A stretch of 64,000 nucleotides of DNA from Sthenelais limicola (taxonomy: Eukaryota; Annelida; Polychaeta; Phyllodocida; Sigalionidae), in contig OW804095.1 of assembly GCA_942159475.1 (NCBI GenBank), positions 57,936,773 to 58,000,772 on the forward strand, given 5' to 3'. A program made the position numbers and the translations under genes. This document shows, one piece after another, positions 38,126-48,708 of the stretch. The notes below the pieces were generated by a model that saw only the letters and a program-made list of their open reading frames with translations, was not told the DNA's origin and searched no databases. Position 1 is the first letter of the stretch, and each line of letters begins with the position of its first letter.

Positions 38126-38452
38126 CTATCTCCTGCTGTATTCTCATCAGCACATTACCCTATCACCTCTACAGGAATTATTCTTTACACATAATGCAGC
38201 AATCCTATTACAAAATCCAGAACTTTGTATTTGTAATACATTTACATTATATCATTAAAAACTAATCAAGAGAGGGGGAGGGAGGAGGAGAGGGGGAGTG
38301 AGTAAGAGGGAGAGACAGAGGCTGGTAAAAGAGTCTTAGGACGGCAGGAGAGAGATGGGGGAGGGGGACAGTGGAGGAAGGGGGAGAGGGACGGAGATAG
38401 ACAGAGGCGGAGAGAGAATGAGAGCGTGGTAGGGAGATGCAGAGAGAGGGAA

Positions 38453-38687
38453 GGGTCAGATTTTCAGAAGATGTACAATTCGTTTTCACCAATCCTCTCA
38501 AATAACCCACATTTAAGTCAAAAATGATCTTCAAAACGCAGTTTAACATAACAGAACTGATACTTTAAATCAATGAGATACCAAATATACTCAGATATAC
38601 CCAGTATTCTTCATTTTTCAGCCACATTTAGCAGAATTTCCTATTTGTATGGAGCTGGCAATTGTACATTTTCTGAAAATCTGACCC
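38453..38687. mobile_element. MITE with GGGTCAG ends, copy B (nested in Y)
   Basis: The left end is GGGTCAGATTTTCAGAAGAT and the right end inverts to GGGTCAGATTTTCAGAAAAT. It is 235 bp long. The interior matches copy A (12,502-12,735) in opposite orientation. No clear target duplication is seen. Both copies lie near the right end of GGGCC-type elements, at different distances. Confidence 0.8.
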
Positions 38688-39885
38688 ATTAACGGCGGCT
38701 GAACCCGAATGGGTGCTAAAAATAGCTTATAATCATACGATAATGTGATGTTGAAATACAAAAACAGGTGTCGCCGGTGGTCTCTTTAGCTAGATGCAAG
38801 AAACTTGTGAAATAATGCGATGAAGATACGTATCTCCTGCGACGAAGCTTATACAAGTGGTGTATCGTATGTCTCTCGCAGTTCGTATGCCCATCGTTTC
38901 TCCCATAGATGTGAGCGCTTGCGAAGCACTTACACCTGCGATACGATGAGTTTCTTATACAACAGGCCCAATAAGTCCATGTCATAGAAGGGGGCCATTT
39001 AAGTTTCCAGATATTTAAAAAAAAAAAAAATTCTTTATTCAGGTAGATTTTTACAAAGCAGTTCTGATCTTTCAATCGTTGTTCATCCTGCCCTGAGTAT
39101 GCTTCTATTGTTTGACAATAAGAAATACCTATTATTTATTTAGCATCTACTTTTTTATATACAAAATTTGTTTAATACCTAATTGGGATGTTGGTTGTGT
39201 CATAGACGCGTAATGATGAGATAGGTGATTGTTATACAGACTATTATCGTATACATAGACTTCAGCGTGGTGAGTGAGTGAATCTGGTTATTTTTCAAAT
39301 TGCAACATACCTACATCAGGGTTTATATAGTGTTATATATTTTTTATCTAGACTTTATTCAATATAATATTTTTATCAACAAATCCACCATACCTCAGGG
39401 CGATAAACACTATATTGGTACAAAGGCCCTTCGCTTCTGCTTCAAGAAATCTCCGAAAAGATAAAATACTCGAGAGGGACAAAAGCGGGGTCTACGCCAT
39501 AACCTATTAATTAACATAGGGCCTTCCTATGGTTGGCGAACAAGGGCGAGGCGTGGGGTCATATTACGAAATCTAAAAAGACGACGGATTTGGACGTTTG
39601 CAGCAAACCACTTTCTCACCACTTTTCCACTCTCTGTACCGTCGCTGGGTCTGGAAGATATAACTCCCATCCCTTTTCATAATAATAAATTTCCTTCTGA
39701 TTTCATTACACAAATTATGGTAAGACAGTATGGCCATAAAGTGCCTTTCTGTCTCTTTTTCTCTGTCCCTCTCTCCCTTCTTCTCTGTCTCTATTTCCTG
39801 GGCAAGATCCTAAACTGCCTCCCTCTCAGCTCTCCCGTCCTTGATAGAACCTTCAATGTGTTGATAAGGGCGCAAAGCAACCAAT

Positions 39886-39908
39886 CTCACTCACTCACTC
39901 ACTCACTC
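39886..39908. repeat. (TCAC)n microsatellite
   Basis: CTCACTCACTCACTCACTCACTC, about five and a half tetranucleotide units. An ordinary simple repeat. Confidence 0.9.
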
Positions 39909-39959
39909 GTTTTCATGAAATAAACGTCTTCTATGGATACAAGCTCTAGTGCATAATAA

Positions 39960-42045
39960 TATAAAATTGACCAAGTTAGAAACAATGTCTGGATTTTCCA
40001 AAACTAACATGGCTACCGTTTTACTAGGAAAATTTTGCAGACATTCAGCGTTGACAACATGTAAGGTTAACTTCTTATTGATTCTCGACCATAGATCAAA
40101 TACCCTTGAGCAGGAATAAAAAAGTGGACTACTGTATCGACGTCATTGCAGTAAGAGCTATATGTCTGAATTGTTAATACTGATCTGTTTTAAATACGCA
40201 TTACAATTGATGGCTCTATGGAATATCTTGTACTGCAGTGACTGTAACCTCACGTCGAAGGGGCATTTGTATGGTAATATGAATCTATCTTCCCAGGCGA
40301 CAGAGAAATACAATATAGCCTCGTCTTCCAGCAAGGTTGACAACTTCTGAATGTTACCCTGCTTGGTGCTTGAGCACAAATAAAAGCCTCATACATATGT
40401 GACCCGCCAAGCAGAAAGGGACCTTCCCGCGGGAGTTATAGTTCCTGGTATTCCCGCTAGGAGTCACATCATGTTCATGACGTCACTGTCACAACATATT
40501 AGTAATTCTGAGAGGCAGGTAACTTTGAAAGACTGTAACTTCACTAATTTTTGGAGTATCAACAAAATTCTTTCACTTTTATAATGCTCATTTCCCCTTC
40601 TGTACATCCCTGTCATTTTTTAAAAAAGAATTTTCAATATTTATTTTTTCTACATGAAAATCACAGGAAAATGAGTCACTCCCCTGACCTTGAGATCATC
40701 TACTGAAAATTGACATAACTTTACAAAAAAGCCCATATCTCGTCAAATTCTGGGAATTTTCAACTATTTTCTTCGGTTATTTTCTTCGGTTATTGACTTA
40801 TTGAGGATATGCAGATTCAGAATCTATAATAATCCCAAATTCGAAAATTTGGCCCTGGAGGCCCCTTTCTGCTTGGCTGGTCACAGGAGAAGCACTACAT
40901 CCAATGATGTTTATTTTTTTCTCACCAATATAGCAATAAACTTTCATGTGATTTGGCTGGTGAAATTCTTGTTCGTTTCCAACTATATTCAGCTACTCAG
41001 GAGGGATTGCACTCTTTATCTCTAGCCTTGTAGGGAAGTTACAAAACACTCCGGAAAAACCTTTGAATTTCCGTGGATAACATGAAAGTATTTTGCTCAG
41101 ACAATAAATCTCCTATCACTACGACACCAGCTTTTTCCCACAAGGGAAAGTGAATTCTCTTTCTATTAATCAGTACATTTCTATTATTCCAGATTCGTTT
41201 AGTTTATATTTTTTCACCAGTAGTTGGAACTTTATTATAGGCCTACTACTAGCTGCCCCCGTTTATCACCGGGTAGACATCCCCTGTTCCCTCCCTCTCC
41301 CTTCCCCGCTCTCTCCTGTTCACACCAAACGTTTCACCCCAAAAAATAAAGCCCCCCCCCTCTCCCTTCCTCACCCTCCCCACGCCTCCAGTGTGTAGGA
41401 AAACAGTGGGCAAACTGTGCAAGGCATGTTGCTAGGGAGCGTTTCTACGCCGACAATGCTGCGGCGCCGAATATCAAAGTTGCGTCGCCGCATAATAATA
41501 CAAAGTTAGTGGGTCGAAGCAGAGGGAGTGGGCGGATTACGGTAATTTAAACAGATTCGCTTCTACCATCCTTGAAAAAATTAATCGGGAAAAACGAAGG
41601 CCGTAGTAACCTCACTTGAAGCCAAAGTAAGCTGCGTGGAAAGTTTGGGAATTTTATATGCCTTATGTACGGAGCCTTTCGAACGTTGATGTCGTAACTA
41701 TCTTATTAATTAAGCGGATAGGCCTACTCTAGACCAAACCCTGAAAAGATCCTTATAAAAGGGATTTCTGAGGGTCATTCTTGATAGTATATAATATATT
41801 GGTAACACTTTTATCATGCCAGGTTTCAAGAATTTGTTAACCTTCACCTTGGCTTTCAAGTAACCGCTTAACCGACATTACTCTATTTGTCCATACAATT
41901 TTCTTGATAGTTTTAAGCTCGAGACCCTCTTCGGCTATAGGTTGCTTCAGGTGATCGAGGCCTATCAAATTACAGTTGCCGTTCCATACAAATGTTCTAG
42001 TTGCTTTCGTGATATCCCTTCCCGATGTGCATGTTTCCATTCCTG
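39960..42045 (-). pseudogene. L1/Tx1-like LINE ORF2 C-terminal relic
   Basis: Three collinear minus-strand blocks match the part of L1/Tx1-type ORF2 downstream of the reverse transcriptase core. First, 42,040-41,837 carries TFVWNGNCNLIGLDHLKQPI and an (E)EGLELKTIKKIVW block. Second, 41,140-41,030 carries LWEKAGVVVIGDLL. Third, 40,379-40,158 carries WEDRFILPYKCPFDVRLQSL followed by QYKIFHRAI. After a frame change, CNDVDTVVHFF (the usual cysteine/histidine-type terminal motif) follows near 40,155-40,125. Stops and frameshifts separate the blocks, and a MITE (40,398-40,885) interrupts the last junction. It is a dead copy. Confidence 0.65.
40398..40885. mobile_element. MITE with TGTGACC ends, inserted in a LINE relic
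   Basis: The left end begins TGTGACCCGCCAAGCAGAAA and the right end inverts to TGTGACCAGCCAAGCAGAAA, followed in both by GGG. This gives terminal inverted repeats of about 23 bp around 488 bp. The interior is AT-rich with short hairpins and no coding capacity. No target duplication is evident. Confidence 0.8.
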
Positions 42046-42049
42046 ACCT

Positions 42050-45000
42050 AGTTTTTACCTGGAAATATTGACCTGATTTTGACCTGGTGCTTTACCAGTG
42101 GAAATCGTAAACAGTTGTGAGGCTCATAACTGATTTTTCAATGCTCTTTGGAGAAGGTTTTAAAATGCACTTATGAAGCTCTCAACAATGCTCTATGGAC
42201 CAGGTTCATAAATGCAATTCTGATGCTCCCAGTGATACACTATTTAGCAGGTTATTGAATGCACTTCTAATGCACTCAGCTAGCCACTTCCAATGCTCTG
42301 TAAACCCTATGCATTTTAGCAGGTAAATCGTGCATATTGAAGTCAAAATGGTATACATATTCCAAACTGAAGCATGTTACCTTACTCGTATACCGCAGTA
42401 CATAAGTGTGGTCATCCTTCTTTCCATTCACATTGCTTCATGGCTACAGGTTTGAATCAGAACAGAGCCTAGTCGCACACCTGATAGTATGCATGGCCTC
42501 TGTGTATGAATCATTTTGATGGTTGGTGAGGTTAGGCTCTCCCAGCTGACTAGCCACAATGATATGTACAGTTATATGGGTGTTTCGATCAGGTCGATTC
42601 CCAGCATCATACATATACCTTATACTCTAGAAGAATATCACTTATAATATTCATAAGTATTTGTTGCACAAGATCAATAGTATATAAATGCCACATGTGT
42701 GTATTCGCAGTACTTTTATTGTTAAAGAAATTATAAATGCAATGCAGTGACCTGTCACGCCGCCTAGTGACAAACAAGTACCGCCACCTGCCTGGTGAGA
42801 ACAAGTCGCACAATATGGAGTCTATGACTAGATTTTTTTCATGAAAGGTTTATTATGAGTATACATGTAATTGACAGGTGAACTAGATCCCTCGTTGCTT
42901 GGAGGAGGATTTTATTTACTACTCACAAAAGGCATAATATCTCAGCTCGAGGGTGAACCTTTTTCCTGGTCTACAGATAAAGTACCTTTACTGGTCTGTT
43001 TTCGGTGGACATAGAGCTGTTTTTCGTTTAGATTACCATGTATTGAGAATGACTGCATGGTTGTATTATATTCTAGTCTACCAGGGTCCAAGCTGGGGCC
43101 AGCAATAATGAGGTCTCCAGAAGAATTATCAAGATATTTTAATTTCCGATAGCATAAATACCATATATAAATTCTGACAAGTGGTCTATGCATGTACTGA
43201 TTTCGTTCACAAATTTCGAGTGTAAAAATATATATTTTCATTTGATATAATGCATTATTGTTTCACATATATCCGAAATGACTGTGACATTTATTCATAT
43301 ATTTCTCAACCTTTTCTTCCTACCCTTGTCCCTATTCTGATAAACACTCACTTCACTATCAAGTAGCATCGACCTGGATCAAATTGCCCGTTAGATTACC
43401 TAATATACATGATATTAATATGTTTAAAATCCATATACATAAACATTATTTTAGACAAAGTCTAAAATAGGCCTCTTGCTCAGCTCCCTCTCTCTCTCAC
43501 TCCCATCTCTAGAATTGTTTTTAAGATAGATACGAATATTCATCTCCCATCATTTCTTTAATCATCTGTCTGTTTATTGAATGATAGAGTATGTACCTTA
43601 GTCTATTGTACATTAATCCGCATGTAATTTAAATAATTTTTTGTAAATTATATTGAAATATTAAAAAGAGACATAATTATGCAGATAACCTATAAAAACG
43701 CTTATTGTCAGTGGCGGTTATTTCTGCAAACATTTTCCTGGTTTTGTGCCAGAAAATAAAAACGTTTAAAAACAAATTCTATCTCAGAAGAACATGTTCA
43801 TGCACAGTACAAAACCGTGAATTGACATACATTTTAATGGGGCATCCTGACTTGCATATTAGTTGTGGGTTTTGACGCGCTACAGAATAGTGCATCCTGA
43901 CCTGCTACAATGCACCAAGTCAAGTCACAATATAAAAGCAAAGGATCTTGTGAAAAGGTAACGTTAGTGAGGGTAGAAACCCTTAAGGTATCTAGTTTTT
44001 AGTTTGAAGAATGCGGCAGGAATTAGGTGTGTTATATTGATATAATTTATTTTGTTCATGGATCTATTTATCCTACATGTATCATTAAATAAGAATACAC
44101 TACTAGACTGTCGTCTGTACCTGTCTTTCCATTGTGACGGGCTTCTCTAAGGTGTTAAAGCTTAGCTAAGACTTATGAGTGGGTGAGGTTACCCTGGGAG
44201 GGGATTCGCATTAGACTGACACCACCACCACTTCTCCCCCTCAACTCTTAATTCTATGGTTCCTAAGACCTAACATTTCAGTGTGTGAAATTAACTTTTT
44301 TTCTTCACCCGCCGACTTTGCGGGTAAAATCAAAGATTTACCCGCCCACACATAGAAAGAAGTTCAAGTGACTCCAATCACACAATCAAAATATGAAATC
44401 TCCCCCCCCCCTTCCTCTCTCTGTCTGACGATATTAATTATACATATTATTGTAAAATCTCCCAAAATTATAGAACAAGATGAAGGCCAAACAGTAACAA
44501 AAAACTAACAAAAATGCAAAAGCTTTAACAGGTCGTTTTCATGGATTGTCTAGTCTTTTTATCGTCTGGCTTTTTATCTCCGTTTCCTTCTTAGTTCATC
44601 ATTCATTATTTTATGTTTATTGTTTTATTTTATTATTTATCTAAATTGTATCTTTTTCTCAGTCAATATTTACATGTTCATATCTTGTTGAAATAATTCA
44701 ACTGCATGCAGCAGGTGCATTTAAACCCGATTTTGATAGATAGCTTTGATATGCATTGTGAAGTGCATCAGATGAGGCACGTTTCACCAGGTCTGAAACC
44801 AGGTGCAATACTGCTTTTTTGAGAGGGTTGCAGTTTTGTGACTGGTCAGATGCAGTTTAGCATGCACTGGTGGATTTTCCAATGCACATCGGGTTAGGGT
44901 TATACAGGATAAAACATGTTGTATTTTTGGCAACATATAAGTACATTACTGATAATACCCTGCCCTTCTTAATACTTAAGAACTTATGATGTTACTACAT

Positions 45001-46379
45001 CACTATAGCTTAATGCACCTGTCGTGTAGCCTATTGTATTGGAAAATTCAATCATCTCTTTCATAAAACAGCATCTTCTGTATGACCAGTACATCATTAT
45101 ATATTCCATTTAGAAAATCTAAGAGTTGATGGGTGGGATGGCTAGTTTTTCTATTGATTAAACGTATGCGGGTGTTCAATGAACACCTCCATTATTCCTC
45201 AGCTGTATCATCTTTGTATTCATGTGAGTATACGCTACAATATGAAGGAACAGCATACTTTGCTCAATAACACACATCGGTATATAATACTTATTGTACG
45301 TGTATGTGTAGTATCCATACAATTTGCGAGGGCCATACAACTCCCAGATCTATAAATCTTTAAAGGTAAAAATGATAGATGTATATCTCCACTTACAGTA
45401 TTCCAACGCACGTTCCATGCAGCATGTAATATGCAAGAAGAGTGGCGTTGACAGAAATGTTCTCATGATCATCCAGCGAATTACAAAAGATAATGCACTA
45501 GAAGAACAAAAATGACACTGAATAAAACATGAAAAAATACCGTTTGCAATCTTGCTTTCTAAAAGCCTTTAAATTGAACAGAGAACAGCCAATACACTAC
45601 AAAGCTAAGCCCGGGGTTTTCGCTGCATTGCACCAAAAGAACCCCTTCAGATAATCCAGTAGATATTCAGGTCTCAACATACAAATTTGTCTCGCTGCGC
45701 TGTAGACAAAGCTATTGCTTTTAATTCATTATCTATATTTTATTTAATGAAATATCAGTAGACCTATGATATTCTAATATAGATTATATCTCTTGACCAT
45801 ATCATTGGACAATAACCTATTTAGGAGAGTCAAATGCGAAATAAGTGAAGCAATGGATTTCTCTTATACCGACATCACCTAAAGGTAGGCCTATCATAGC
45901 AGCAGGTATATGTGTCTGCGAATGCATATTTGACGTACAATTTAAGCACATTCCTCTTCAAATAGCAATTAAGCCAATCAGTATTACCTCGATAATTGGG
46001 AAAACTTTCGAAAAGAAAAAATCATTAAAATTGGTACCAAAAATGATAGCCTCGACGTATAGAATATTTTGACACCAGAGCGCAGAAGATTATATAAAGC
46101 ATATTAACATTGTAATTATGTTTGCATTAGTAAGTAAAGAACTCCAGAGGCAGTTTTGGGCAAATATAAAATATTATTTTGTTTTATTTTTGGTAAAATA
46201 AGAAGTTTGGTATAATAAAATTTTATTAGAGTAAAATTGATGTAGATTGTATAAGAGAGATTTGTAAATTTGGTTAATAAATATAATAAATACCAAGAAC
46301 TGCCAAATTGGAATTAGGGAAGTGGTGGGTGGGATGAGAGAGTTGGTGGATTTGGAGTAAATGGAATAGATTGGGGGAT
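42050..46379. other. Unassigned DNA and 3' flank of the tyrosine-recombinase element
   Basis: AT-rich with no recognised gene. A short inverted motif (TTTACCCGCC / GGCGGGTAAA type) lies at about 44,310-44,345. The last 200-300 bp before 46,380 presumably include the 3' untranslated part and terminal repeat of the element whose recombinase ends at 46,380. I could not find the split or inverted terminal repeats that would fix its end. Confidence 0.45.
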
Positions 46380-47357
46380 TTAGGAGATGGATTTTATGAG
46401 AGAGTGATTGACCTTCTTTTGTGAAGGTTTAATGTAAAGTTTATAAGCTTGACTTTTCCACCCTCCGTACTTTTGTATTTCAGTCTCTGTACAGCCTGCT
46501 GAATGTGCTGCAGTGGCGGCTGCTTTACGTATACTGTGAATGGAGTATATGTGTGGGTCAGCATTCAAAGTCTTTAAGTTGCTAGCCCATACTTGTTTCA
46601 CATATGAGACGGGCATCGGAGATGTGGTATGTGGGAACACGATAAAAGGTTGTTTTGAATTAATAGTTGGGCTTTTCTCCAACATAGCTAAAACACTTTG
46701 TATAACACACAAGTCCTTGTTCTGGGATGGTTGAAGGACCAGCGATTTACTTTCATATGCGGTTTGCATGTTTTTTGCAGACTTGATCACGACATGGAGC
46801 TCGTTGTCTTTCACTTGTACATCTTCACGAGTGAGATGTCTTGTGCTATCAAAAGCCCGAATGGACGGAGCGATCACTTCGCTCTGTCTCAGGGCCCCAT
46901 AGTATATGATGAGGAGTGCACACTTTATTGTGCACCCGATTGGCGACTCTGGTAGCAGTTGTATACACTGGCGGAAGAGTGGGACGGGTATGGCTTGCTT
47001 GACGTTGGGAGTGTATGACTTGTTTTTCATTAGCCCATCCAGCAACCATTTTATCCTTGGGTGCTGGAGTGGCTCCGGAGCGATGTCTCTTTTCTTGAAT
47101 AAGTTTCTGATGTGCCCGAGATGATTGGCAATGGTCTTAGGCGGCGGTATATGCTCACTGAGGTATTGAAGGTAAGCACAAATGTGTACATGCGACTGAC
47201 TCTCGGGTGGTATGTTGATTCTTCGAGCGAAAGCCAGGTAGGTGCGTGTAGCTGATATATAGTTGGCCCTGGTTCCTTTTGCCCAGGCCTTTTCCTGAGT
47301 GATTGCTGCCCTAGTCGCCAGTTGTTGCAGCGCGGGGTCTGAAATTGAATTCATCAC
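46380..47357 (-). CDS. Tyrosine recombinase of the DIRS/Ngaro-type element
   Basis: A 325-residue intact frame. It catalyses strand exchange through a tyrosine nucleophile and is thought to integrate the circular cDNA of such retroelements. An N-terminal SAM-like core-binding region (about residues 20-110) has the pattern WAKGTRANYISATRTYLAF. The catalytic domain shows ALRQSE with Arg157, HSIRKAA with His274 and Arg277, GGWKS with Trp300 in the position usually taken by His/Trp, and KLYI with the likely nucleophile Tyr308. All expected residues are present. The start overlaps the end of the RNase H frame by 47 bp in another phase, a layout common in this class. Unlike the reverse transcriptase, this frame has no lesion. 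Confidence 0.9.
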   Translation of the reverse strand: MMNSISDPALQQLATRAAITQEKAWAKGTRANYISATRTYLAFARRINIPPESQSHVHICAYLQYLSEHIPPPKTIANHLGHIRNLFKKRDIAPEPLQHPRIKWLLDGLMKNKSYTPNVKQAIPVPLFRQCIQLLPESPIGCTIKCALLIIYYGALRQSEVIAPSIRAFDSTRHLTREDVQVKDNELHVVIKSAKNMQTAYESKSLVLQPSQNKDLCVIQSVLAMLEKSPTINSKQPFIVFPHTTSPMPVSYVKQVWASNLKTLNADPHIYSIHSIRKAAATAAHSAGCTETEIQKYGGWKSQAYKLYIKPSQKKVNHSLIKSIS

Positions 47358-48006
47358 GATGAGCGAACCAACTAGTTAGGTCAGGGGGCACGATAGAGAC
47401 ATTGAAATCATTGCATATATTGTCTGATATGCGAATGTACTTCTTATCCAAATGCCTCCTACTGAGAGCATCGGCTAAAATGTTATGTGAGCCTTTGATA
47501 TGTGCATATGATATCTTTACATTAAGATTGGCTTGTACTAGCCATGCAATTCTAGCTGAGGCAAGGATATTTCTGTTTCTGCCTCTACCAGAACTCAATG
47601 TGGCGACACTAGCAGCATTATCACAGAGAACCAGAATATGGCCTCCCATATCTGATTCTGACACAAAGTTTTCTAGGGCAATGGCGACATTTAGTGCCTC
47701 GAGTTCCGAAATGTTTATTACTTCATTACTTTTGTCACATATTTCTACCCCGTACGCTGTGTTTCCATCTGAACCTCCGACGCCTGACAAACACGCGTCA
47801 ACCACAATAGTTTTAGTGACTGGTATTGCAGTTATGAGAGATACACCATTCCATGTCTTACAAAATGATTGGAACCACTTGAGATCGAGTTTCATATCGT
47901 CTGATACCTTACATGTATTGCCACTCATGTTACGCAGGGTTTCAAGTATTCTGGATACAAAAAGTCTGGCCGGTTGGACACATTTACTTATGTAATAGGG
48001 TGCCAA
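47311..48006 (-). pseudogene. RNase H part of the DIRS/Ngaro-type polyprotein
   Basis: The frame continues the reverse transcriptase. Its first 30 residues (KCVQPARLFVSRILETLRNM) are the connection region. The RNase H fold then follows with the acidic residues in order: VVDACLSGVGG, SELEALNVAI, LCDNAASVATL and AHIKGSHNILADALSR. The frame differs from that of the upstream segment; the switch is near 47,994, where the upstream frame meets TAA. A small deletion is the likely cause. A programmed frameshift is the alternative, but no slippery heptamer is seen. The stop lies inside the recombinase start region. Confidence 0.85.
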
Positions 48007-48440
48007 TCAGTGATTGGATTTGTCGTTTATTTATCCTTTCAAGATTGAAACACATATTTACCATTTCCATGGCTTGCTGTATCTTTTCACTTGGAATACT
48101 CAGGGACATTTCTTTAGCAGATATATCGATTCCTAGCCATTTTATGTCCTTGCTGGGGGGTTGTGCTTTTTCAAGTGCCTGGGGCAGACCCAGCTCCTGA
48201 AACAGATTTGAGGCAAATTCATAATCACGTTTGGCCTTGTCAGCGTTTTCAGAAATTATCACCAAGTCATCTAGATACATGTACGATTGAATTCCATGCT
48301 TTGCTAGTGTGAGAACAATTGAATTTGCTACGGTTTGCATGTGATATGAGCTCGCCCTGCTGCCGAAAGGCATTGTTATGTCACAGTAGTATGAATCGGA
48401 CCATTTAATACATAACAGGGGCCAATCCAATGGATCGGCC
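47984..48440 (-). pseudogene. C-terminal half of the DIRS/Ngaro reverse transcriptase
   Basis: This segment holds the second half of the palm and the thumb. Motif B (MPFGSRASSYHMQTVAN) is followed by the catalytic YLDD box (YMYLDDLVI) and the WLGIDI motif. It begins abruptly at the left TTAA (48,441-48,444); its N-terminal half lies at 56,271-56,967. It ends with a stop at 47,984, where the RNase H frame takes over in another phase. The sequence is otherwise well conserved, with no other stop, so the element was fairly young when interrupted. It cannot be translated into an enzyme in this state. Confidence 0.9.
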
Positions 48441-48444
48441 TTAA
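48441..48444. other. TTAA target-site duplication, left copy
   Basis: TTAA lies between reverse transcriptase codons on its left and the first base of the transposon (AGGTGAAG) on its right. The matching copy is at 56,271-56,274, between the other half of the codon series and the transposon end. Four-base TTAA duplications are typical of Kolobok and piggyBac superfamilies. Confidence 0.9.
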
Positions 48445-48630
48445 AGGTGAAGTGTAAAGAAAATTATAAAAATCGAGATGAAAGCGGTTTTACATGGGTG
48501 GTGGGTCTAATAATGACCTCCAATGTTAAAAAATCCGAAAAGAATAAACTAACGCCCGTTTTTCACAGCTTTTTTATGAGCGAGCAAATGGGGCTTGCTA
48601 TGCCTTGGTTTAGGGTGTGTATTCGCGCTA

Positions 48631-48647
48631 TGACGTCATCCATGCCC
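48631..48647 (+). promoter_or_regulatory. CRE-containing subterminal motif upstream of the ballast gene
   Basis: TGACGTCATCCATGCCC includes the full CREB/ATF palindrome TGACGTCA. It lies 78 bp before the putative start codon and 186 bp from the transposon end. The identical 17-mer is at 56,062-56,078 on the minus strand, placed likewise for the transposase gene. It could drive both genes in the same way, or be a subterminal transposase-binding site. The reverse complement contains GGGCA, which resembles the GGCA core known for some THAP proteins; that link is inference. Confidence 0.65.
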
Positions 48648-48708
48648 TAGGCGTGACCAGTCTAACGCTACCCTCAGCAGCATTAGGAGGTGTAATTCCA
48701 ATACATCA

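Larger units (their letters stand above)
36486..38969. mobile_element. GGGCC-ended minisatellite-bearing transposon, copy Y
   Basis: The left end is GGGCCCATTGTATAA and the right end is TTATACAACAGGCCC. The left 300 bp closely match those of X (36,486-36,790 against 34,068-34,360), and the right 270 bp match those of X (38,695-38,969 against 36,040-36,309). The interior differs in its arrays: a variant 30-bp palindromic array (36,951-37,520), CCTCCAGTAAC minisatellite (37,560-38,125) and a nested GGGTCAG MITE (38,453-38,687). X and Y lie head-to-tail about 180 bp apart. No transposase is present. Confidence 0.8.

Noticed and set aside
47984..48006. Programmed ribosomal frameshift between reverse transcriptase and RNase H
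   Set aside because: No slippery heptamer or obvious pseudoknot was seen, and a second frame change exists upstream. Simple decay explains both better, though a consensus would decide.
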